DNA from: a virus
Virus record (IMG/VR): IMGVR_UViG_3300032770_000031
Span: 1-49,306 of that record
Direction: 5' to 3' (one strand)
DNA: 49,306 nt
Under the pieces are notes generated by a model that saw nothing but the letters and a program-made list of their open reading frames with translations, was not told where the DNA came from and ran no database searches. Positions 29,966 to 41,000 of this stretch are shown here, in pieces (within the stretch, counting starts at the first letter, position 1; every line of letters begins with the position of its first letter). Both the position numbers and the translations under genes were made by a program.

Positions 29966-30469
29966 ATGAAAAACAATGAAGACACAGGAAAAACTAACAA
30001 TCATCGCGCTGTCAACCGCCGCGCTCTGCTTCTCAGCCCTGTCTTACCATTACTGGTCCGAGGCAAAGGTTGCAGAGGCGGAAGCGGTTCAACTCCGTGG
30101 CATCGTCTACGCTCTGCAATCGTCCTCACCTGCATCCTCGCGCTACCCTTGGGTGCGGGCGAAGGCCAACCAGTAAAGTACGCCCCTCCCTGTGCGAAGC
30201 TGAACCTAACAGCGGTGTGGCAGGGCACTACTCTGCGAACCTACGCCAGCTTGGCCGAACCCATCACATTTCCGTGCTCCTGTCCGGGAGTGTTAATCCT
30301 GATCGAAGGTCGGGCCTACTCGACGGGCTGGATATGGACCCGGGTCTCGACGAATCAGATCGGAGTAGTCTGCTCAACCAACATCATATCCTCCGACTTC
30401 TCGCCATGCACCACCAATGGGACCGTAACCTTCTACCGGGTCAAGTTCGAAACCGTGAACAGCCCATAA
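29966..30469 (+). CDS. secreted or membrane protein with overlapping gene in its first half
   Basis: 167 residues from the ATG at 29966. After a basic start there is a hydrophobic stretch AIVLTCILALPLGAGEG at about 50-66. The C-terminal domain (KLNLTAVWQGTTLRTYASLAEPITFPCSCPGVLILIEGRAY...TNGTVTFYRVKFETVNSP) looks genuine and carries several Cys residues. No nearer standard start exists before the hydrophobic stretch, so either the long N-terminus is real or the domain is reached by a frameshift from the gene at 29976. The function is unknown. Confidence 0.55.
   Translation: MKNNEDTGKTNNHRAVNRRALLLSPVLPLLVRGKGCRGGSGSTPWHRLRSAIVLTCILALPLGAGEGQPVKYAPPCAKLNLTAVWQGTTLRTYASLAEPITFPCSCPGVLILIEGRAYSTGWIWTRVSTNQIGVVCSTNIISSDFSPCTTNGTVTFYRVKFETVNSP
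29976..30176 (+). CDS. small membrane protein nested in another frame
   Basis: 66 residues from the ATG at 29976 (MKTQEKLTIIALSTAALCFSALSYHYWSEAKVAEAEAVQLRGIVYALQS...). There is one membrane segment near residues 7-27, then a helical exterior part. The whole gene lies within the 29966 gene in a different frame. Nested membrane proteins recall Rz/Rz1, but the location in the early unit argues against lysis. Confidence 0.5.
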   Translation: MKTQEKLTIIALSTAALCFSALSYHYWSEAKVAEAEAVQLRGIVYALQSSSPASSRYPWVRAKANQ

Positions 30470-30470
30470 A

Positions 30471-31073
30471 ATGAAACCTTTAACCCTCCACCAACGCATC
30501 TCTCTCTACAATGAACAATTTCCCCCGCCGCCACTATACGTCTCCGCGCTCAACGGACGCGAGTTCATCCTCGGTTTCTGGTTCCTCGGTGGAAACCGTC
30601 ATAGCGGCTTCTACGGAGCGTACCATCAAGAATATCTTACTCGCATCACTTCCCTCTTTCCCGACGCGGGACGCGTTCTGCACCTGTTTAGCGGCTCGCT
30701 GCCGCCCTCTGCTAACTACACCCGAGTGGGCATTGACCCAACAGGAAAAGGAACAACGGCGGATATTATTGGAAACGCTGAAGCGCTTTCCTCGTTCCTT
30801 CCGTTCAGGCCGGACGTAATATACGCGGACCCGCCTTATACCAAGCAAGAGGCGGAGGACGAGTACCAGGTTAGTCTCATCAACGGTCCCCGGGTAGTAT
30901 CCGAGTGCGCCCGTGTGCTCCAACCCGGTGGGTATCTCGTCTGGCTCGACCAGCGACTACCCGTCTTCTCCAACAACGAGGTGAATCTCGTTGGAGTGAT
31001 CAGCTACATCCGATCAACAGGTAACCGGTTCCGCTGCGTCTGCATATTCAAGAAACCCGCGAACTCTAAATGA
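30471..31073 (+). CDS. DNA adenine methyltransferase-like protein
   Basis: 200 residues. RVLHLFSGSLPPSANYTRVGIDPTG resembles the SAM-binding motif I region, and DVIYADPPYTKQEAEDEY carries the DPPY catalytic motif at residues 120-123. GGYLVWLDQRLP follows as a later strand. It is likely to methylate DNA at N6-adenine or N4-cytosine, for protection from host restriction or for replication control. It overlaps the polymerase start (ATGA). Confidence 0.75.
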   Translation: MKPLTLHQRISLYNEQFPPPPLYVSALNGREFILGFWFLGGNRHSGFYGAYHQEYLTRITSLFPDAGRVLHLFSGSLPPSANYTRVGIDPTGKGTTADIIGNAEALSSFLPFRPDVIYADPPYTKQEAEDEYQVSLINGPRVVSECARVLQPGGYLVWLDQRLPVFSNNEVNLVGVISYIRSTGNRFRCVCIFKKPANSK

Positions 31074-33784
31074 GCGTACCAAACAAACTCCCCACGATCG
31101 TCTCCGCCCGACGGGTTGCACTGATCGGTGAAGCACCCGGCGAATCCGAGACCTTCTACAACGAACCCTTCTGCCCGCGCCGTACCCCAACCAACCCCTA
31201 CGCCGGTGCCTCCGGTCGGCTGTTGTCCATGATTCTCAACCGACCAGCAATCTCCCAACCCCGCGAAGCCTGCTTCCTCGGTAACATCTGCCAAGAACGC
31301 CCACCCGGAAACCAGCTTCACCTGTTCAAATGGGACGGACCGGAGATACAGGAATCCTTGGTGCGGCTCAAAAGCGACCTCGACGCGTTCAAACCCCAAG
31401 TCATCGTCCTTATGGGCAACCTCGCACTCAAAGCTGCGATGGACCCGGACGGCAGGCATCCTCTCACCGCCAACGCCTACCGCAACAAAATCAGCAACTG
31501 GCGTGGCTCGGTTCTGGATGGGAACTTTCCGAACTCGATCTTCGCGGGGTATCGCTGTGTGCCGTGCATTCATCCGGCGAACGCGCTTCGGTCGTCAGAC
31601 GAAACTCCTTTGGTCGAGTTCGACCTCCGCAAAGCCGTCAGCGTCACAAACGGCTACAAACGCATTCATCGAGACTTCGTTATCCCGACTACCCTCGCGG
31701 AGCAACTCGCCCTCCTCGACAATGTCCAGCAAAGGAAACAGCTCGTCGCAACCGATATAGAGGGATACTGGAACAACCTCAAGTGCATCGCCTTTGCCCT
31801 GTCTCCATCCTTCGCCTTTATCGTCCCCTTCGTCCGGCGAGACGGCTCCCGGTACTGGTCCGCCGTCGAGGAACCCATCGTCTGGCGGAAACTCGCCACC
31901 GTCCTCGAAGACCCCAGGGTCGGCAAGGTCTGGCAGAACGGTCTGTACGACCGCTTCGCCCTTGCTTACGGCCACCGGATTTACGTCAAAGGCAACGTAG
32001 CCGATACCATGCTTAAATGGTGGGAGATGTATGCGGAGTTGCCGAAAGCTCTCAGTATGCAAACCAGTATCCTGACCGATGTCCCCTACTACAAAGGTGA
32101 CATAAAATCCGACGACGACGCGACCTTCTACCGGTACTGCTGCATGGACGCCGCCGTTACCTACGAGATCAACTCGAAACTCGACACCGTCCTCCCTGCT
32201 TCCTCCGCTAATCACTCCGAGTTTAACCAACTCCTCCATAACGCCTTACTCTTCATGGAACTCCAGGGTATCGCGTACGACCTCAACGGGGCAAGAACCC
32301 GACGAACCGTCCTCCAGAACAAAATGTATGAAGAACAAGCAAAGCTCAATGGTCTCACCGGACGCCGGCTGCCGAGTCCAACCGGACTCTTCAACCGTGC
32401 CCGCGAAATCTACGGTTACAAATCCGCCAACATTCCCGACTGGGACACTCTCGCCCGCAACACTTACGCCGGAAAAGGCGAGAGAACTGAACGACTTTGT
32501 CACCTTGTTCGCCAACCTCTTACTCTCCAGGTTCTAGGAGAAATCGAGGACCTGTGCGAAGTCTCTCTCAACACCAGCAGCAGCGACCAGTTCATCCCGT
32601 TCCTTTATGAAGAACTCAAACTCCCACCGCAGTACAAAGAAACCAAAGATAAAGCAGGGAACAAGACCAAAGCACTCACAGGTGATTATGAAGCGTTACT
32701 CAAACTCTCAAAACACTGCCAACGAGAAGGACTCACACTCCACCACCGTATTCTCCAACATTGTATCACAATCCGTGCACTTGATACTCGGCAGAGAATG
32801 TTGGGGATTGAGTGTGACCCGGATGGGCGTGTGCGCTGTGGATATAACATTGTGGGTTCGGACACTGGGCGAGTCCAATGCTACACCAGCCCTTCCGGTT
32901 CAGGTTACGCTTTGCAGACGATACCTGACTACAGCAAACCCGATGAAGCACCGGGTGGTGTACTCGGCGACCGTGACCTATTCCTCGCCGACGCCGGTCA
33001 CAAATGGCTCAAAGGTGATCTCAAGGGAGCTGACGGCTGGACAGTGGCAGCGTATAGCGCGTTCCTTGGTGACCCGACCATGCTTGAGGACTATAGATAC
33101 GGTCTGTCCCCTTTTGAGATAATGGTCCTGATTCTCCGGGGGACACCCGGGGTTGACTACCGAGACCGGGAAAGCATCAAAGCCGCGATCACAACCGTAA
33201 AGAAAACCGACTGGGACCGGTTTGCTATGAAACGGGTCCAACACGGAGCGTCCTACCTAGAAGGCGGGTTAACCATCTCCAACAACATCCTCAAAGACAG
33301 CGAAGGGAAACTCTTTATCGAGCCGTCAGAATGCGCCCGTATCCGGGACCAAGTCTTCTTCACCCGCTACTGGGGCATCCGTAAATGGCATGACTGGGTC
33401 GCTCGACGGATTAAAGAACGACCAGAACTAACCGCGGCCTCCGGTCAAGTACGTAAGTTCTTCGGCAGAACCGACGAAATCCTCCCCAAGGCCATCGCCT
33501 TTGAACCACAAAGCAATACCACTTATGTTCTCAACCTCGCACTCCGCAATCTCTGGCTCGACCGGGAGAACCGGCGACCTGACGGCGGCCTATTTATCCG
33601 CCCCTGTCACCATGTTCATGACGAACTCAATACCCAGGCACCGACCGACCGCCTCCAGTGGGCGATTGAGAAGTTCCGTTCTTATTTCCAGAACAAAGTC
33701 CGGATTGCTGGCGTCGACCTGGTTATACCTTTCGACGGTGCTTATGGGACGGCATGGGGGAAGTGTGACGAAGGGAAGATTTAA
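31070..33784 (+). CDS. uracil-DNA-glycosylase-like domain fused to family A DNA polymerase
   Basis: 904 residues. Residues about 15-200 resemble family 4-type UDG: GEAPGESE at 20-27, PYAGASGRLL near 43-52, a ...GNICQERPPGN loop and a late CIHPAN. The 3'-5' exonuclease follows with DIE (Asp229, Glu231), NGLYD with Asp294, and YCCMD (Tyr356, Asp360), all intact. The polymerase has motif A at about Asp650 (GDLKGADG), motif B RFAMKRVQHGASY with Lys721, and motif C HDE with Asp851. The position equivalent to E. coli Pol I Phe762 appears to be His725, which is unusual. Replication may be linked to uracil sensing. Confidence 0.85.
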   Translation: MSVPNKLPTIVSARRVALIGEAPGESETFYNEPFCPRRTPTNPYAGASGRLLSMILNRPAISQPREACFLGNICQERPPGNQLHLFKWDGPEIQESLVRLKSDLDAFKPQVIVLMGNLALKAAMDPDGRHPLTANAYRNKISNWRGSVLDGNFPNSIFAGYRCVPCIHPANALRSSDETPLVEFDLRKAVSVTNGYKRIHRDFVIPTTLAEQLALLDNVQQRKQLVATDIEGYWNNLKCIAFALSPSFAFIVPFVRRDGSRYWSAVEEPIVWRKLATVLEDPRVGKVWQNGLYDRFALAYGHRIYVKGNVADTMLKWWEMYAELPKALSMQTSILTDVPYYKGDIKSDDDATFYRYCCMDAAVTYEINSKLDTVLPASSANHSEFNQLLHNALLFMELQGIAYDLNGARTRRTVLQNKMYEEQAKLNGLTGRRLPSPTGLFNRAREIYGYKSANIPDWDTLARNTYAGKGERTERLCHLVRQPLTLQVLGEIEDLCEVSLNTSSSDQFIPFLYEELKLPPQYKETKDKAGNKTKALTGDYEALLKLSKHCQREGLTLHHRILQHCITIRALDTRQRMLGIECDPDGRVRCGYNIVGSDTGRVQCYTSPSGSGYALQTIPDYSKPDEAPGGVLGDRDLFLADAGHKWLKGDLKGADGWTVAAYSAFLGDPTMLEDYRYGLSPFEIMVLILRGTPGVDYRDRESIKAAITTVKKTDWDRFAMKRVQHGASYLEGGLTISNNILKDSEGKLFIEPSECARIRDQVFFTRYWGIRKWHDWVARRIKERPELTAASGQVRKFFGRTDEILPKAIAFEPQSNTTYVLNLALRNLWLDRENRRPDGGLFIRPCHHVHDELNTQAPTDRLQWAIEKFRSYFQNKVRIAGVDLVIPFDGAYGTAWGKCDEGKI

Positions 33785-35049
33785 TGGGCTATCTCGCTGA
33801 CTTCGTCAGCTACAACGCTGGCGACGAGTGCCCCGAGCAGTTCCGAGTTTGGAGCGCCCTCTCACTCCTCGGTGCCGTCCTGGGCCGTAAGGTCTGGTAC
33901 ATGCACGGGAAGTTCCCGGTTCACCCGACTATATATGTTGCTCTGATCGGGACCGCCGGCTCTGGTAAGTCGACGGCAAGAGGCGAGACAAAACGCCTTT
34001 TCATCGAGAACTTCCCCGTCATGCTCACCTCCGCCTCGATACAGTCCCGAGAGGACATCATCAAAAAGATGGGTTCGCCAGAAGCCCTGCGCACATGGCG
34101 ACTCACCCCCAACGATCCTATCGAAGAATACCGCGCGTTTTACATCATTGCTAACGAGCTGGGAGCTTTCGTCTCGGTCGACGCTCGTAAGATGCTCGAC
34201 TTCTTGGTCGATGTATTCGATGAGAACTGGTACAGCACCGGGTTCAAATCTACCGAGTCTCAGGATTTCAAAAACCCCTCCGTCTCTATCCTCGCCTGCG
34301 GCACCCCTGACTGGGTCATGCAGAACATGCGGTTGGACCTGATAAAGGGTGGCATCGGACGGCGGCTTATCCTTGTCCCCGGTGAGAAGAAAGACCTAGT
34401 TGCATTCCCGTCCTCCCCTACCGGCTGGGAAACCGCCAAGTCCCGAGTGGTCGAACATCTGAAAGACGCCTTCAATCTCTGTGGCGAGGTGAAGGCGACC
34501 CCCGCCGCCCGCCTGTGGTGGAAGTCCTGGTACGAGAACTGGTCCAACCATCGCAACGACGATCCGATTCTTAACCAGTTCTATCAAACCAAGTTCTACA
34601 TCCTACTCAAAGTCGCACTCCTTATCTCGGTCGACGAGCGGCCATTCAAAATGCAGATGACGGATGTTCACATGCAACAGGCCGAGGCGTTGCTGAACCA
34701 GAACGAGGAGCCGATTAGGCAGTTGACAAGTGGGGTCGGCCGGAACGAGTTAGCCGCGATTTCTCAACAACTCATGGAACACCTACGGCTTCATGACGGC
34801 ATGGGACAGGAGAAGAAACTCCGTATCATGTTCGCGCGGAATGTCCGGGAACAGGAGTGGCGGGAGATCGTTACCCATCTTATGCAGACGGAACAAATCG
34901 TCGCACAAGCTTACGGGAGCAACGGAGGAATGCCGAAGTACTTTTACTTCCTACCGGAACGGTGGGCCGAAATCGAACGGGAGATAAAGGACCGGACTAA
35001 GGCGAACCCCTTCCCGCCTTCGCCATGTCCGCCCGGAGCAACGACCTAG
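33784..35049 (+). CDS. DUF3987-type P-loop protein, probable helicase/primase
   Basis: 421 residues. The start YLADFVSYNAGDECPEQFRVWSALSLLGAVLGRKVWYMHGKFPVHPTIYVALIGTAGSGKST is the hallmark of DUF3987 phage proteins, with Walker A GTAGSGKST at about 56-64. An acidic strand (FYIIANELGAF) and VSILACGTPDW follow as Walker B and sensor-like parts. In similar phage replicons the protein stands in for a replicative helicase. The ATG overlaps the polymerase stop as TAATG. The last 53 bp overlap the giant minus-strand gene tail to tail. Confidence 0.7.
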   Translation: MGYLADFVSYNAGDECPEQFRVWSALSLLGAVLGRKVWYMHGKFPVHPTIYVALIGTAGSGKSTARGETKRLFIENFPVMLTSASIQSREDIIKKMGSPEALRTWRLTPNDPIEEYRAFYIIANELGAFVSVDARKMLDFLVDVFDENWYSTGFKSTESQDFKNPSVSILACGTPDWVMQNMRLDLIKGGIGRRLILVPGEKKDLVAFPSSPTGWETAKSRVVEHLKDAFNLCGEVKATPAARLWWKSWYENWSNHRNDDPILNQFYQTKFYILLKVALLISVDERPFKMQMTDVHMQQAEALLNQNEEPIRQLTSGVGRNELAAISQQLMEHLRLHDGMGQEKKLRIMFARNVREQEWREIVTHLMQTEQIVAQAYGSNGGMPKYFYFLPERWAEIEREIKDRTKANPFPPSPCPPGATT

Positions 35050-38000
35050 CACGGTTCCTTGCCTGGGTCAACCGGGCATCCAGTTGCTTCTGTAAAACCC
35101 CGTCCGACTTCCACCTCTCGATCATGCCGTAAGAGGCAAAGTTGGATATGCGGGTGTTGTACTCTTTGACGATGTAACCCCGTAGTTTCTCCTGTTCCTC
35201 CCTTGTCAGAGGCAACTTCTCCTTCTCCACCGACAACTCGTCATGGAACCCAGTTAAATGCAGCTTGTTCACCCGCAGAAACTCCTGATTCGCCTTCGAC
35301 AGGTCGGGCTTCAAACCATCCGTCTTCGCCGCCTCTCTGAACACATCTCGTCTCGCGGCTTCCAACCGTGCCTGTTCGTTCAAATTCGGGTGCATCGCTC
35401 TTTGGACGTTCATCTCCTTTTGCACCCCCGCCCTCTCACTAAGGGTTGACTGCTCCGGGGTCTTTCCCGAAATCTGTTCAAAGCGCCGCTCCCACGTCGG
35501 CACCCGGCCTTTCTTCATAACACCCGTCGCCCTTGCTAAGGTCGCCACCAACTCCTTCCCCCCTCCCGTCTCCTGCTCCCTTCCACGAAGATACGCCGAC
35601 ACCATTGGGTTCGCGTTGAACAGCGCCGCCTTGATATTCTCAAACCGGTCGTCGGGATTCTTACTAACCAGATAACCCGAGGCCGTCGGCTCATGCCCGG
35701 TTATCGCTATCGACGCGGTGCGGACGACTGGCCCGGTCCACGGACGGATATACCCGTCTAAGACGTCTTTGAATATCTCCTGTCCGGTCTTGTACAATCC
35801 AAGCTTCTCGTCAATCCCTCGGAACGCCGCCTGTGCACCGATGTTTCTCACTCCCCTACGAAGAGTCATAGTCTGCAACGGGTCTATCAGTATCGGCCGT
35901 CCCGCTTCATCGTCCTTCCCGGTGTCAATCATCCCAACCTGGGTGCCGGGCCGACCGGTCCAGGTCTTCGTCAGAGCCAGGTTCGCCAACACCGGAATCA
36001 CAACCATCGAAGCGAGCCACGACAACGCTTCAACCACGTGCATCTTTGCCCATGCCTCGGTGTTGACCGCCTTAACCCCGGGTGACATCAAAAGCTTCTG
36101 AACCGCCAGTCGGTTAAAGTTCTTCCCGGCTACCACGAAAGACGACAACTGCAACTCTCGCATTGTCGAATCCAGGCGTCCCATCAACCTTTCGTTATAC
36201 TGCCCCATTTTGTTCACAAACTCCCGGCGATTGAACTCGTTGTCCTCGACGAGCTTCTGGTCCACCAGGTTATCGAACATCTTGTTCAACGCAAGGCGAC
36301 CGGCTTTGTCCACGGTCTTGATGAAAGCCGACGTCCACTTGAAAGGATTCGCCACAGTCGACTCCCCGACCAGCTTCTCAACCCCTCTCGCTGCCAACCC
36401 GTGCCGGTATGGCTCACCTCTCCCTGCACCGACCCTCGATATCTCCGCCAGTTCCTTTTGCACTTCCGGGCTGTCCGCGACAATCCGAGCAAACTGATGC
36501 CCGACACGGACCGCCGCGTCGATCACGTTCACACCCGGCAACCTTCGGCCTATATCCAGCCAAATGTTCGGACTCCCCGGCGACGTCGCTATCGCCGCTG
36601 CCATGTTGATCGTATGCCACCAGGCATCGGTCAACCCGATAATCTGCACGTCAGTCGCAGCATCCAGCAACAAACCCAACCCGGCCGACTTCTCCCATCG
36701 GCTGTTCTTCAGAGTCACCTGGTCGAACTCGGATACCAGGTTTGGATTGATATACAGGTCAACCCGTCGAGTCATCCCGGGTCCAGCACCCCGGAGTTCG
36801 ATTGTTCGATTGACATACTTAACTCCCTTAGCCGTCGGCGGCGGAGTCGAACCCCCCGGCTTTCGCTCGTACGCATTCCCCGAGTCGATCAACGATCGGT
36901 AATAGTTCCTAAGCGCAACCTGTTCGTAATTCCCCCGGATCATCCGTTCTGCTATCGCTCTGTACGACCGCTCATAATCCGCCGCCGTGCCCTTGCGCTG
37001 CTTACTAAACACCGAGCCCTTCCGCAGGACATTCGTTATATCCCCTTTCTTACTCCCGTAGATCATTGACCGAGCGCCCTCTACATCGTCAACCCCATGA
37101 ATCGCTATCAGGTTCGCAAAGGCGTCGGTCGCCTCCCCTCCACGTGCCGCCTTTCCACCCAACATCTTGTGCGCTGTCTCCGCCCAGGGTTGGATGATGT
37201 TCTTATGCCGTTCAATCGAGTCCTTTATATCCGGGTTGTTCAACAACCTTTGAAACTGCGCCTCCGTCTTCAACGCATGGTCCGCTCTGCCAATGAGGGA
37301 GACGACGTCGCCTGCCATCTTCGTCAACTCCGCCGCCTCTGCCGGGTCAGTCGCCTTCTTCGCCGCGTCCAGAAATCCCTGCTTCACCCCTCGAAGCTGG
37401 TCCTCAACGATCACATCCCCGAGAACCCGGTCAAACGCTGCGTCCTTATAGTGCTTCCCCAATACATCCGTCGCCATACTCCGGGCGACCAGCGGTGCTG
37501 CTATCCGTGACGACCCATACCGTGCCCCCTTATTCGCCAAGTCCTCACTAATCGCCGCATGTCTCGGCATCGTGTACCCCGCGAGTTTGCCCGCGATGCG
37601 ACGCGCTCTCTCGCTGAAGGCTGTATCATGCAGGACGACAGCCGGTGTAGCCGCCGACGGTGGGGCCGCAGGCAGTACCTGACTCATAATCGTCTTCGGT
37701 GCTTTACCGTAAAAACTCCACCCGTCATGCTCCTTCGCCTCACTCCCCAAAGCCGACAAAGTATCCAACATTCTCTCCGCCGCCGAACCACTCGGCACCC
37801 CGAGTACCTCTTTAATCCGGGTCCAGACGGCTTGGAAGACGTTCCGTGCCGGTAACAACGGGTGAGCGCCTTTCAACCACTCCCGGTATCCCACGTCGTT
37901 AAAGAACGTGGCTGTGAACTCGAAATTGTTATGCAGAGCATAAAACCGGCTGAACCAGTCATACGGGTCCACCCCGACTTCGTACGCTCGTTGCATTCGG

Positions 38001-41000
38001 CCACCGCCGAATAACTCGGTGTCTTCGAGACCCCGGTTCTCCAGCCACGGCAGGAACTCCTGGGTATAAAATCGGCGGACGTTCTCGGGCATCCCCTCAA
38101 CCAGTTTCTTCCGCAGCGCCGTCAGTGCCTCGACCGCCTTAATCTGAGTCGGCGTCTTCGGCTCTTGCAGCGCCCACACCGTCGCCGCATGAGCCATCTC
38201 GTGTAACGCCTGCTGGGTAAGAGTCCAGCCGGAGGCTCCGCCGACTCCGTTGTCCAAGGCGAGCCATATCTTCGATGACTCAATCGCGACGTCGTCATCG
38301 AACTCGTACCTAACCTGATGCGCCGGGACGGGACTCGTCGGATGCGTACCCGCCTTTAACTCCGTTGACCGGAGAGCACCCTCAAAGTTGTCCCTCAGAA
38401 ACCTCGCTAACTCTGCTTCGTCTCTCCCCAACTCCTCAGGATGCTCGGCAATCCGGTCGACGAGGTGAAACGCGTTCATCCCGTCTTTGAAGTCCAGGAC
38501 CTTTGCCTCGGTTGCTTTCTCCGGTGGAAGGGTCTTTACTGCGTCGTCGAACTTGGTCCACGGGTCGCCTGTGTTGACGATCTGAGAGAGCTTGTCGGGG
38601 AGGTCGACTGGCGGACGGTCCTTTCCAAAGAGCGAGAAGTCGGTGGATTTGACCTTGTCCAAAGGGAAGGACAAGGCGGTGATGTCGGTTTTGGGAGTAC
38701 CGTCTGGGTTGCGGAAGATGAGGTCTTTGCGAGGACTACGTACAAGTGAAGTATCGTCAACGTTACCACGACGTTGTCCGGTGTATTTTTCCTCGAACGC
38801 CATCTTATGCTCCCCGAAACTCACCCTCTCCCCCTTACTTCCTGTCAACTCCTCCAGTATTTTAGGGAGGGTGCGGTCGTAGTGGAGTTCCATGCCTTTC
38901 GTCTGCGGTGGAAGCTCCTGCTTTACGTGAAACCCTGCTTTACGCCAGTTCTCCGCGTAGGCCGTCTCAAACCCACTCACGCTCCCTTGTAACTTTTTTA
39001 GGTCATCACGGTAAAGACCAAAGTTCTCATGTAAAGTTTGATTGTCGAACTCCTCTAGTAGCTCGTCAGCCAATGCTTTGTTGTGCGCATTATTAAGCAC
39101 GAACTCTGACGCCATGCGATCATGCCCCTCACTCATCATCGCCGTCTCTGCATCACTCACCGCAATCCGCTTCGCACCGCTTTTAATCGCGTGCTCAACG
39201 GCGGCTTTGAGAGCGAGGCGTTCGTAGTGGGCGAGAAGGGGGTCTTGTTGTCTAGCTAGGTTTTTTTCCATCACCTCCCGGGCGTGTGGATTGTACGGGG
39301 TCTTTTCTAAGTCCTCCTTCAATTCTCGTTGTTTCTGCGCCCAATCACTCTGCACCTCTACCACATGAAACGTATCCCCCTCCATATACCCACGAGCGAA
39401 GGCGAGGGTGTTCGGGGGGAAGGAGTGGGTGGAGGGAAATTGCACTTGCTCCCGTTGTAGGTCAGCCTTAGACATGTCCCCAAGGCGCTTCGAGAAACGT
39501 CCAACCGGCTTCACCGCCGCCAGCTCCACATAACCCTTCATCTCGGATTCGGGTTTGGGGGAGATGGAGGACCAGTGAGTTTTGCCCCTATCCACAGTCA
39601 TCACATCCCCTTCATACTGCGCGTCCTCTGGACCGGTTGCACCTGCTTCGATTTCCGACGCTCGTTTGTTTGCTTCCCAAAGGCGAACAAACTTTTCTCT
39701 AACGTTCTCTGGTAGTTTAGCAATTTGCTCTGGCCTGTTGTAAATCCAATCCCTTGTTTCTAGTGGCCCCCGTTTAGAAATCGCAGTGTCTTCACCACTA
39801 ACACGATCAGGCACGACTTCATAGCCGAGTGTCTCTAACTCATGTATAAGTTGATTAACTTCTCTAAGACTGGTACTACGAATATCTTTACCCTTACTTT
39901 CTTCCCCAAATGTCCTCACCTCCACCCTCGGCGCGTTCTCCCCTAACCACTTCTCCGCCTCCTGCTGACTAACCTTCGTCCCCGACTTAAACACCTCCCT
40001 AATTCCCGCTTTGTCATACATCTCCCACTCCGCCGGATGCAGTTTGTTCTTCAACGTATTCACCAACTGATCCGCCGAGTACATCCCTTGTTTATCCGGT
40101 TGCAGCCTCAGCTTCGACGGGTCACTCACCAACCGGGGTGCCTCCGCCATCGGGAGTTGGTTCATCCCCTCAGCGGACAACTCCGCTTCGAGTTCCTCTT
40201 TTGACGGGTGATCAGGAGCGGGTTCAACCGGCTTCTCCGCACCCCGGCCCGCCAGTGCATCCAGGTCCGCTTGCCTCTCCGCCCGTGCTTGCGCCTCCCT
40301 TACCTGCACATCCGGCGACGGTGGAATAACCTCCGGCCCACTTGGGGCGTTCAACTTCGGCTGCTCAGTCGGAATCGGGTTCGCCGCATCCGCCGCACGC
40401 TTCTCCTGTTTTTTGTTCCATTCCCGCAGAAGTTCCAGTTGCTTGGTCACTGGCAGCTTGTTCAGGTTCGGAATGACATCGTGCATTTCCTGTTCTGACA
40501 AACTATCATTCAGCTTTTTGAAAAGAACCCGGTGCTCATCCGACTCCTCAGGGGTTAAAGTGTCCTTCTTCGGAACCTCCGCAGTCCGGTCTTCCTCGGA
40601 CAAAACTCCCTTCGCTATCAAAGCGTCAATATCCGCCTGACCCTGATCGGGCTTTCGTGGCTGCTGTGGTGCGTGCTGCGGAGTCGGAGCAACCGGCGGA
40701 ACACTCGGTATATCCCCGCCGGCTCGACGTCGGGCCTGTTCAATCAGGTTATCCAACCCAATATCAAACCCCATTATCTGTCCCGGCTTCGGACCGTTCA
40801 CTAACTCCCACTGGACCTCAGGTGGAAGTTTCAACACCCTCAACTGGTCCTGCGGCCTAAGAGTGTCCCGCCACTCGTCAACCTGCCGACGAATATCCGG
40901 CACAACCCTCTTTCCCTCTTTCCGCATAGGCATGTCGGGAGTCGGGCCTTTTGGGCCAACGGGCTTAGCGTGAGCCGCACCACGTCCGGCGAGTCCGGTG

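Noticed and set aside
30974-30993. CAACGAG/CTCGTTG inverted repeat inside the methyltransferase gene
   Set aside because: Short, single, not part of any family, and within a coding region; expected by chance.
33784-35049. ParA partner for the ParB-like protein
   Set aside because: This P-loop protein and the one at 24062 do not show the deviant Walker A of ParA; they fit DUF3987 and Sak4 patterns instead.
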